Positions 43,175 to 50,803 of a stretch of DNA of 64,000 bases are shown piece by piece. The position numbers and the translations under genes were made by a program. The notes under the pieces were generated by a model, which did not search any database, was not told the DNA's origin, and was given only the letters and a program-made list of their open reading frames with translations. This stretch comes from Sediminicola sp. (GTDB taxonomy: Bacteria; Bacteroidota; Bacteroidia; Flavobacteriales; Flavobacteriaceae): contig JAHEND010000004.1 in the NCBI GenBank assembly GCA_024643325.1, forward strand, positions 1 through 64,000. Reading direction: 5' to 3'. Every line of letters begins with the position of its first letter. The stretch's first letter is position 1.

Positions 43175-46027
43175 ATGCCAAAAAGAGATGAACTGAAATG
43201 TATTTTAATTATTGGGTCAGGACCTATAGTGATTGGACAAGCTTGTGAGTTTGATTACGCAGGTTCTCAGTCTCTTAGATCCCTCAGAGAAGACGGTATA
43301 GAAACTGTACTGATCAATAGCAACCCAGCTACGATCATGACAGATCCCTCTATGGCAGATCATGTGTATTTAAAACCACTAACCTCAAAATCCATCATTG
43401 AAATTTTAGAGGCACATCCTAATATTGATGCTGTGTTACCTACTATGGGAGGGCAAACAGCTTTAAATCTTTGCATTGAGTGTGATGAAAAAGGTATTTG
43501 GGAAGACCATAAAGTAGAATTAATAGGGGTAGACATAGACGCCATTAATATTACCGAAGACAGGGAGCAATTTAGAAATTTGATGGGTAAGATTGGCGTT
43601 GGTATGGCCCCTCAAGCTACAGCGACCTCATTTTTAAAAGGTAAAGAAATAGCTCAGGAGTTTGGCTTTCCATTAGTGATTAGAGCTTCCTATACCCTTG
43701 GGGGTGCAGGAGCTGCTATAGTTCACGATCCAAAGGATTTTGACGAGCTATTGAGTAGGGGATTAGAAATCTCTCCTATTCACGAGGTGATGATAGACAA
43801 AGCCGTAATGGGCTGGAAAGAATACGAATTGGAATTACTTAGAGATAAGAATGATAATGTGGTTATTATTTGTACCATAGAAAACATGGATCCAATGGGA
43901 ATTCATACAGGAGATTCTATTACAGTAGCTCCTGCAATGACATTGTCAGACAAGACTTTCCAGCGTATGCGAGATATGGCTATTAAAATGATGCGTAGTA
44001 TTGGAGATTTTGCAGGAGGTTGTAACGTACAGTTTGCTGTTTCTCCAGACGAAAAGGAAGAGATAATTGCCATTGAAATTAACCCAAGAGTATCTAGGTC
44101 TTCTGCATTAGCCTCTAAAGCAACCGGATATCCTATTGCAAAGATTGCTTCTAAACTCGCTATTGGTTACACTTTAGATGAGTTGAGTAACCAGATTACC
44201 CAATCAACTTCTGCCTTATTTGAGCCTACCTTAGATTATGTTATTGTAAAAATTCCAAGATGGAATTTTGACAAATTTGAAGGTTCAGACAGGACTTTAG
44301 GACTTCAAATGAAATCTGTAGGAGAGGTTATGGGTATTGGCAGGTCTTTTCAAGAAGCCCTACACAAAGCCACTCAGTCTTTAGAGATTAAACGAAATGG
44401 ACTAGGCGCAGACGGTAAAGGATACACCAACTACGAGCAGATTATTAGCAAATTAACCATAGCGAGTTGGGATAGGGTATTTGTCATCTATGACGCCATT
44501 CAAATGGGCATACCCCTTTCTAGGATTCACGAGATTACTCGAATAGACATGTGGTTCTTAAAGCAATATGAGGAGTTGTACATGCTCGAAAAAGAGGTCA
44601 GTACCTTCACTTTAGACAACCTTCCAAAGGACTTACTGTTAGAGGCCAAACAAAAAGGTTTTGCAGATAGACAAATTGCCCATATGGTCTCATGTCTTGA
44701 GAGTCAAATTTACCAGAAGCGATCAGAAATGAACATTAATAGGGTTTATAAACTGGTAGACACATGTGCTGCTGAGTTTAAAGCCATGACCCCATATTAT
44801 TACTCTACTTTTGAAGCAGAGCAGGAAACACCAGAAGGCAAGCGCTTTGTTGCCAACGATTCTATAGTAACAGATCGCAAGAAAGTAGTGGTTTTAGGGT
44901 CTGGTCCAAACCGGATTGGCCAAGGAATTGAATTCGATTACTGTTGTGTACATGGTGTTTTAGCTGCAGCAGAATGTGGTTATGAGACCATTATGATTAA
45001 CTGTAACCCTGAAACTGTGTCTACTGATTTTGATACCGCAGACAAGTTGTATTTTGAACCCGTATTTTGGGAGCACATTTACGATATTATTAGGCATGAA
45101 AACCCTGAAGGTGTTATTGTTCAACTCGGTGGGCAAACAGCCCTTAAATTAGCAGAAAAATTAGAGAAGCACGGGATTAAAATCCTGGGAACAAGCTTTA
45201 AAGCCTTAGATTTAGCAGAAGATAGAGGTAGTTTTTCTACACTTCTAAGAGAAAACAACATCCCTTTTCCTGAGTTTGGTGTGGCAGAAACTGCAGACGA
45301 AGCGCTTGCATTATCTGACAAACTTAATTTTCCATTATTGGTAAGACCGTCTTATGTATTAGGTGGGCAAGGGATGAAGATTGTGATAAACAAGCAAGAA
45401 TTAGAAGAGCATGTAGTAGATTTATTACGTAAAATTCCTAATAACAAGTTATTGTTAGACCATTATTTGGACGGAGCTATTGAGGCTGAAGCCGATGCTA
45501 TTTGTGACGGAGAAGACGTTTACATTATTGGTATCATGGAGCATATTGAACCCTGTGGAATTCACTCTGGAGACTCAAATGCAACATTACCTCCCTTCAA
45601 CTTAGGAGAGTTCGTGATGCAGCAAATTAAAGACCACACAAAGAAAATTGCCTTAGCACTTAACACGGTTGGTTTAATAAATATTCAGTTCGCTGTTAAG
45701 GATGATATTGTTTATATTATTGAAGCCAATCCAAGAGCTTCAAGAACGGTACCTTTCATTGCAAAAGCTTACAAAGAGCCCTATGTGAATTACGCGACTA
45801 AAGTAATGTTGGGTCATAATAAAGTAAAAGATTTTAATTTTAACCCTCAATTAGAAGGCTACGCTATTAAACAGCCAGTGTTTTCTTTTGATAAGTTTCC
45901 AAATGTGAACAAAAATCTAGGACCTGAAATGAAGAGTACAGGAGAGAGCATTTTGTTTATAGACAGTCTTAAAGACGACGCTTTCTACGATTTATACCAC
46001 AGAAGAAAGATGTATTTGAGCAAATAA
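43175..46027 (+). CDS. carB: carbamoyl-phosphate synthase large subunit, short form
   Basis: This 950-residue subunit makes carbamoyl phosphate for pyrimidine and arginine synthesis. Two ATP-grasp halves are complete, recognised by SGPIVIGQACEFDYAG and GSGPNRIGQGIEFDYCC starts and by paired EINPRVSRSSALASKATGYP / EANPRASRTVPFIAKAYKEP segments. The chain ends at FYDLYHRRKMYLSK, where E. coli CarB (1073 residues) continues into its C-terminal MGS-like allosteric domain; that domain is absent, so feedback by UMP and ornithine cannot act in the same way. Short forms are, as far as I know, usual in Bacteroidota. CarA is not in the window. Confidence 0.95.
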   Translation: MPKRDELKCILIIGSGPIVIGQACEFDYAGSQSLRSLREDGIETVLINSNPATIMTDPSMADHVYLKPLTSKSIIEILEAHPNIDAVLPTMGGQTALNLCIECDEKGIWEDHKVELIGVDIDAINITEDREQFRNLMGKIGVGMAPQATATSFLKGKEIAQEFGFPLVIRASYTLGGAGAAIVHDPKDFDELLSRGLEISPIHEVMIDKAVMGWKEYELELLRDKNDNVVIICTIENMDPMGIHTGDSITVAPAMTLSDKTFQRMRDMAIKMMRSIGDFAGGCNVQFAVSPDEKEEIIAIEINPRVSRSSALASKATGYPIAKIASKLAIGYTLDELSNQITQSTSALFEPTLDYVIVKIPRWNFDKFEGSDRTLGLQMKSVGEVMGIGRSFQEALHKATQSLEIKRNGLGADGKGYTNYEQIISKLTIASWDRVFVIYDAIQMGIPLSRIHEITRIDMWFLKQYEELYMLEKEVSTFTLDNLPKDLLLEAKQKGFADRQIAHMVSCLESQIYQKRSEMNINRVYKLVDTCAAEFKAMTPYYYSTFEAEQETPEGKRFVANDSIVTDRKKVVVLGSGPNRIGQGIEFDYCCVHGVLAAAECGYETIMINCNPETVSTDFDTADKLYFEPVFWEHIYDIIRHENPEGVIVQLGGQTALKLAEKLEKHGIKILGTSFKALDLAEDRGSFSTLLRENNIPFPEFGVAETADEALALSDKLNFPLLVRPSYVLGGQGMKIVINKQELEEHVVDLLRKIPNNKLLLDHYLDGAIEAEADAICDGEDVYIIGIMEHIEPCGIHSGDSNATLPPFNLGEFVMQQIKDHTKKIALALNTVGLINIQFAVKDDIVYIIEANPRASRTVPFIAKAYKEPYVNYATKVMLGHNKVKDFNFNPQLEGYAIKQPVFSFDKFPNVNKNLGPEMKSTGESILFIDSLKDDAFYDLYHRRKMYLSK

Positions 46028-46046
46028 TAGTCTAGCAGTATATCGC

Positions 46047-46079
46047 AAAAAAAAAGGCGGCCATTGGCCGCCTTTTTTT
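46047..46079. terminator. bidirectional terminator, carB / rmuC
   Basis: A GC-rich stem GGCGGCC (46056-46062) and GGCCGCC (46066-46072), flanked by A-run and T-run, ends carB on the + strand and rmuC on the minus strand. Confidence 0.92.
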
Positions 46080-46083
46080 GGAC

Positions 46084-47412
46084 TTATTCTTCCAGTAAAT
46101 TTTCAGAGTCACTTCTTTTTAGCAGTGCTTCAGGAAGTGATTTCTTAGCTTTAGCACCCATTTTCTTGAGCCTTTCTACACTAGTAATCAGGTTTCCTTT
46201 GCCCTCTACCAATTTATTCATAGCTGAGGAATAAGCTCCTTTGGACTCTTCCATTTTTTTACCCAATTGAATGAGGTCTTGAGAAAAACCTTCGAATTTG
46301 TCATAGAGTGCGCCTGCTTGTCTCGCAATTTCTAGGGCGTTTTTCTGTTGTTTTTCGTTGGTCCACATAGTGACTATAGTCCTTAGTGTTGCTAATAAAG
46401 TGCTTGGGGTAACAATGACAATATTTTGTTCAAAAGCTTTGGTATAAATGCTGGGATCCTCATTTATAGCTACCGCAAAAGCAGGTTCAATGGGAACAAA
46501 AAGCAGCACAAAATCTGGACTTTCTATTTGGTAAAGGTCTTCATATTTTTTAGCAGATAATTGATCAATATGCCTTTTAAGTGAATTGAGATGTTCTTTT
46601 AACTGGACTACTGCGTCTTGGTCATTAGGTGCATTCACATACCTTTCATAGTGGGTTAATGAAACTTTTGAATCTACGATCATTTTATTGCCGTCTGGAA
46701 GTGCTATTACTACATCTGGCATAAGCCTATTGCCTGCTTCTGTTTCAAAGCTTTGTTGCACAAAATATTCCCTATCTTTCTCTAAGCCAGACTTCTCCAA
46801 AACCCTTTCTAACACTAATTCACCCCAGTTTCCTTGCATTTTTGAATCTCCCTTTAATGCTTTGGTTAAATTTTCTGCTTCCTGGGTAATCTTTAAGTTT
46901 TGCGATTGCAGGGTAATCAGTTGCTCTTTTAGAGCGGCGTGAATATGAATATTTTCTTTTTGAGAATCGGATACTTTTTTCTCAAACAGTTGAATTTTCT
47001 CTTGAAGGGGAAGGAGTATGTTTGTAATATTTTCCTTGTTTTGATGGGTGAATTTTTGACTTTTTTCGTCTAATATTTTATTGGCAAGATTCTCAAACTC
47101 TTTGGTGAATTTTTCTTGAAGCTTAGAGAATGCCTCATTTTGTTCCTTGTTCTTTTCTTCTAAATGCTTTAGGTTTACTTGCATTTTAGCCTTATCAATA
47201 CCTAGAAATTCTTTCTCAGATTGTAAGATTTGTTTGGCTTCTTCCGATTTTTTTAGCAGTGTTTCGCTTTGTAATAATCTGGCTTCTAAGCCCGCAATTT
47301 TTTCATAGCTGTTTCCAGATGAGGCCTTTGATTTTAATTTATATACATAGCCGCCAAAGAAAAAACCAATCGGGAAAAATAGAATACTTAATAAAAAGGG
47401 AAGAAAGTCCAT
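46084..47412 (-). CDS. rmuC: RmuC family DNA recombination protein
   Basis: This 442-residue protein has an N-terminal membrane anchor (about 5-25), a long coiled coil (about 35-190), and the RmuC domain (about 200-400) with KMQGNWGELVLERVLEKSGL and RLMPDVVIALPDGNKMIVDSKVSL. The latter contains the PD-(D/E)xK-like nuclease residues of the family. RmuC limits inversions or short-repeat recombination in E. coli; the mechanism is not settled. It shares a terminator with carB. Confidence 0.9.
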   Translation of the reverse strand: MDFLPFLLSILFFPIGFFFGGYVYKLKSKASSGNSYEKIAGLEARLLQSETLLKKSEEAKQILQSEKEFLGIDKAKMQVNLKHLEEKNKEQNEAFSKLQEKFTKEFENLANKILDEKSQKFTHQNKENITNILLPLQEKIQLFEKKVSDSQKENIHIHAALKEQLITLQSQNLKITQEAENLTKALKGDSKMQGNWGELVLERVLEKSGLEKDREYFVQQSFETEAGNRLMPDVVIALPDGNKMIVDSKVSLTHYERYVNAPNDQDAVVQLKEHLNSLKRHIDQLSAKKYEDLYQIESPDFVLLFVPIEPAFAVAINEDPSIYTKAFEQNIVIVTPSTLLATLRTIVTMWTNEKQQKNALEIARQAGALYDKFEGFSQDLIQLGKKMEESKGAYSSAMNKLVEGKGNLITSVERLKKMGAKAKKSLPEALLKRSDSENLLEE

Positions 47413-47437
47413 GGTCAGATAGTTTTACATAAAGGTA

Positions 47438-48223
47438 CTATTTTGACTTTGAATCGAGGTATAGAAACCGGTTTGTGGTGGAATCAAAATATACTCGATC
47501 TTTTGGGAATAAACGGTTAAACACCCCTTTTTCTATGAGTTTTTTAGGCGTATTAAAAAATGATTCTCCTTCATTAAGGGCTAAGATGTAATCTGCATGG
47601 TTTATGGCATTTTCAATGTCATGGGTAGTGTAAACAATGGTTTTGTTTTTTTCGGTCACTAATTTTTTCATTAGTGAGAACAACTGTGCTTTATGGTGGT
47701 GGTCTAAATGCGACATGGGTTCATCTAACACCATATAAGGGGTTTCTTGTGCAAGAGCCCTTGCTATAAAAGCCCTTTGCTTTTGTCCGTCTGACAGCTC
47801 ATGTATTTTAGTCTTTGCAAGTACATCTAATGCAGTAAAGGTCAGGGCTTCTTTAATGGAGTCAGTATCTTTTTTACTTGGTTTGGAGAACCAGTGAAGA
47901 AAAGGGTATCGGCCAAGGGCCACTAATTCATGAACCGTCATATTCTCGCTTGAAAGAGTTGTGGTATAGACAAAGCTTATTAAGCGGGCTCTTTGGTTGT
48001 TGCTTATATTCAAAAGCGATTGTTCATTTAAATACACCCCTCCCTTTAAGGAAGCTAATTGCTGTCCAATAGTCTTTATTAAGGTGGTTTTACCAGAGCC
48101 ATTTTTTCCAATGACTGCAATGAGCTTTTTCTCAGGAATTTCTATATCAAAGGGACCAGCAATTTCTTTTAATTTGCTTTTATCCCTATACCCGATAATT
48201 AGATTTCTAAACTCTAGTGGCAT
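47438..48223 (-). CDS. btuD: ABC transporter ATP-binding protein, BtuD/FecE type
   Basis: This 261-residue ATPase has Walker A GKNGSGKT (39-46), signature LSDGQKQR, and Walker B MVLDEPMSHLD. I use the ATG at 48223, which overlaps the permease stop as TAATG; the longer frame to 48259 adds 12 residues that overlap the permease coding end. It is the third gene of the operon btuF, btuC, btuD, predicted to import B12, although FecCD-type systems also carry iron chelates. Confidence 0.85.
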   Translation of the reverse strand: MPLEFRNLIIGYRDKSKLKEIAGPFDIEIPEKKLIAVIGKNGSGKTTLIKTIGQQLASLKGGVYLNEQSLLNISNNQRARLISFVYTTTLSSENMTVHELVALGRYPFLHWFSKPSKKDTDSIKEALTFTALDVLAKTKIHELSDGQKQRAFIARALAQETPYMVLDEPMSHLDHHHKAQLFSLMKKLVTEKNKTIVYTTHDIENAINHADYILALNEGESFFNTPKKLIEKGVFNRLFPKDRVYFDSTTNRFLYLDSKSK

Positions 48224-49260
48224 TACAGTTGAATTTGTTTTTTTCGAATCAAAAGCCATATCACTATTGGAGATCCAAATAAGGCAGTAACAGCATTAAT
48301 GGGTAATACGTTAGCGCTCCCTGGCAGTTGTGAAATGCTATCTGAAATTAGCATAAAAATAGCACCCATTATTAAACTGGTGGGAATTAATATTTTGTGG
48401 TTGCTGGTGTCCCAGATTAACCTACAAATGTGAGGAACTGCTAAGCCTAAAAATGCTATTGGCCCCACTAATGCGGTAATACTTCCTGCAATGAGTCCAG
48501 TTGCTATAAGAATGATTAAGTGGGTCTTTTTAAGGGAAACCCCTAGGCTAATTGCATAGTCATCTCCTAGTAACATGGTATTTAAAGCATTTGTATTGAG
48601 AATACTCAGCAGGCTTCCTATGCCTACGAATAACCCTAGAATTCCAATTTCTGAGGGCCTTAAGTTTCCCAGATTGCCATAGGTCCAAAAAACAAATTTC
48701 TGTAGGGATTCTTTAGAACTGAAGAAGGCTAAAATACTTACAATTGCACTACTCAAACTCCCAAACATTAAACCAATGATAAGTAACGCCATGGTGTTTT
48801 TTATTTTTGTTGCTACTGCAGCCACTATAAATAAAACGGTGAAACTTCCAATGCTAGCGGCAATAGTTGTAGACCAATTACCCATAAGCCAATGGGGTAC
48901 AAAAGCACTTAGTGCGCTAGCTCCCATGAGGTATAATGCGGCTCCTAAACTTGCCCCTGAGCTAACTCCCAGGACGTATGGTCCCGCTAAGGGATTTTTA
49001 AATAAGGTCTGCATAAGTAAGCCACTGATGGATAGTCCCGCGCCTACTATAACGGCTGTAATAGCTTTTGGAATTCTATACTGATGAATAATATAATCTA
49101 TTTGAGGCTCATTAATATTATAGCCCATGACACTTTCTATTATTTTTTCTACGGATATTTCAACAGATCCTAAAGAAATATTTAGTAAAAAAGCCCATAA
49201 GAACAGGAGCCCCAGAAGGAGATAGCGAAGTTGTCTTTGGGTCTTTGTTGGGCTAGTCAT
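48223..49260 (-). CDS. btuC: FecCD/BtuC-type ABC permease
   Basis: This 345-residue protein has about nine to ten membrane helices with family motifs GSVEISVEKI, PLAGPYVLGVSSGASLGAAL and AFLGLAVPHICR. It overlaps the btuF stop by 8 bases, indicating translational coupling. Placement beside a riboswitch-linked btuB favours B12 import, but sequence alone does not separate B12 from siderophore systems. Confidence 0.87.
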   Translation of the reverse strand: MTSPTKTQRQLRYLLLGLLFLWAFLLNISLGSVEISVEKIIESVMGYNINEPQIDYIIHQYRIPKAITAVIVGAGLSISGLLMQTLFKNPLAGPYVLGVSSGASLGAALYLMGASALSAFVPHWLMGNWSTTIAASIGSFTVLFIVAAVATKIKNTMALLIIGLMFGSLSSAIVSILAFFSSKESLQKFVFWTYGNLGNLRPSEIGILGLFVGIGSLLSILNTNALNTMLLGDDYAISLGVSLKKTHLIILIATGLIAGSITALVGPIAFLGLAVPHICRLIWDTSNHKILIPTSLIMGAIFMLISDSISQLPGSANVLPINAVTALFGSPIVIWLLIRKKQIQL

Positions 49261-50389
49261 CTAGTTTTTTGAAAAAAGTAAACGAATGGTTTGGAAGTAA
49301 TTCCGGGTGTAAAATAGCAATAAGGTCTTTAAGCACCAAATCAGGTCTTTGTGGAGCCAGTTCATAATAAAGAACCCCTCCTGTGGCCCCCTTATTTGAC
49401 GAATAGCTAAAGATTTTTTTATGCTTGAATGCTTTAAATTGACTGTAGTGAAAGCTGCTTTTTAGCATTTTTCTGTAGCTGGTATATTGTGCAGGTCCTA
49501 TCCAAAAATCAGAATATGCCGCTTGGGTTAACACATATTCAATTCCATATGAGTCACTACCCGTATGATGGTTATTAAAAATATAACTTCCATTGGCATC
49601 TTTGATAAATTGAGCTGCCCAACTTTTTCCGCCTGGAGCATACCATACATCTTTATACATAGCTCCACTAAAAACAGTTGGGGTAGTTAAGGCCTTAGCG
49701 GCTAATTTTTTTGCATCATTGTATTGGTCGTGAATAGCTTTAAATAACTGATCTGCCTGATCAAGTTTATCAAATAATGCCCCATACAAATATATCCATG
49801 AAGCTTTACCCAAAGGGTGTTGTGCCAGCCAATCGTGATTTAGAATAACTGGAATCCCACTTTGTACTAATGTTTTGTATAATTTGGGTATTTCACCTAC
49901 AGCGTATCCAATGATCAGTTCTGGAGCTGCTGCTAATACCAATTCTAAATTGAGCTGCTCTTGCTGCCCCATTTCTTTTAACTTTCCTTTTTTTATGAGG
50001 CTTCTAAAAGAAGCCGACGAGATAAAATCTGTGCCTGGAAACCCTATGACTTTTTCACTGCTTTGTAACATGTCAATTCCTGGGAGGTGCGTAGTAGAAG
50101 TTACAATTATCTTTTCTGCGGGAATTCGGATGACATTTTTGTATTGCTTTTTAAGAGAATTAATGAGTGCAACGCTGTCTCTGTGAACTAATACAAACTG
50201 CTCATGAGAGGTCTTATTGTATGGAGTATTTATTTGTTTAATCTCCAACATTTTGTATCCCTTTTTTGCCGTGATATTAAACCCCTCCACAAATTCAGGA
50301 TACGAAAAAATAGCTTTAGCTTCTTGTGAAAATATAGATTGCGAAGCAAAGAAGATGATAATATAAATAGGATATAAAAAAGATTTCAA
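49253..50389 (-). CDS. btuF: ABC transporter substrate-binding protein, BtuF/FhuD type
   Basis: This 378-residue protein has a signal peptide (MKSFLYPIYIIIFFASQSIFSQ) and a helical-backbone type III binding fold, with the pattern VIRIPAEKIIVTSTTHLPGI and AAAPELIIGY. The start is TTG at 50389; no in-frame ATG lies upstream. It is the first gene of the BtuFCD-like operon. On the minus strand a -7 element TATTTTTG (50436-50429) is a candidate promoter without a clear -33. No riboswitch is seen on this strand. Confidence 0.82.
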   Translation of the reverse strand: MKSFLYPIYIIIFFASQSIFSQEAKAIFSYPEFVEGFNITAKKGYKMLEIKQINTPYNKTSHEQFVLVHRDSVALINSLKKQYKNVIRIPAEKIIVTSTTHLPGIDMLQSSEKVIGFPGTDFISSASFRSLIKKGKLKEMGQQEQLNLELVLAAAPELIIGYAVGEIPKLYKTLVQSGIPVILNHDWLAQHPLGKASWIYLYGALFDKLDQADQLFKAIHDQYNDAKKLAAKALTTPTVFSGAMYKDVWYAPGGKSWAAQFIKDANGSYIFNNHHTGSDSYGIEYVLTQAAYSDFWIGPAQYTSYRKMLKSSFHYSQFKAFKHKKIFSYSSNKGATGGVLYYELAPQRPDLVLKDLIAILHPELLPNHSFTFFKKLDD

Positions 50390-50538
50390 TATGATTTGTT
50401 TATATATTTTTGAAAAGAATTAAACATTCAAAAATACATATCTCCAATTGATAATGCACTATACGAACTTGCAAATTATCTTTTAGGCATATAACCATTA
50501 TTCTAATGTTTAGTTCTGCCTCATACATAATTAAACAC
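50390..50538. other. intergenic region between btuF and the btuB riboswitch
   Basis: This AT-rich stretch holds the candidate minus-strand -7 element for btuF at 50429-50436. I see no gene, no B12 box on the minus strand and no strong terminator in it. Confidence 0.5.
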
Positions 50539-50546
50539 TACTTTTG
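50539..50546 (+). promoter_or_regulatory. btuB transcript -7 element
   Basis: TACTTTTG matches TAnnTTTG and lies just ahead of the riboswitch; the start is predicted near 50553. The -33 region is poor (TTCTG, N20). Confidence 0.55.
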
Positions 50547-50550
50547 AGCC

Positions 50551-50725
50551 TGAATATTGGTGTGTCTCATTATTGGGATACTTAAAAGGGAAACTAGTTA
50601 GAATCTAGTGCTGTTCCCGCAACTGTATGCTCAGTCTTTACAGACGCTGATTGTTTTAAGACCACTGTAGTAAATCTATGGGAAGGTGACAATTCAGACG
50701 CAAGCCAGGATACCTGCCGTGTTCA
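50551..50725 (+). promoter_or_regulatory. cobalamin (B12) riboswitch
   Basis: The aptamer core is recognisable: AAAAGGGAAACTAG, then TTAGAATCTAGTGCTG and CCCGCAACTG, the GGAAGGTGA element, and the B12-box-like GACGCAAGCCAGGATACCTGCC. The outer stem P1 can form between TGAATATTGG (50551-50560) and CCGTGTTCA (50717-50725). It precedes btuB and should lower its expression when B12 is plentiful. Boundaries are approximate. Confidence 0.93.
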
Positions 50726-50785
50726 AACATAAATGTTAAACTTTCGGGATAAAAGTTTTGGCGTGCATTAGCATTCTGATTGCCC

Positions 50786-50799
50786 GTACAATTTTGTAC
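50786..50799 (+). repeat. hairpin just ahead of the btuB start
   Basis: GTACAA and TTGTAC with a two-base centre end 4 bases before the ATG at 50804. It could mask translation start as part of the riboswitch expression platform. Confidence 0.5.
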
Positions 50800-50803
50800 A
50801 AAA

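Noticed and set aside
47438-48259. Start at 48259 for the btuD-like ATPase
   Set aside because: Those 12 residues are the permease C-terminus read in another frame; the TAATG overlap at 48223 is a standard operon start.
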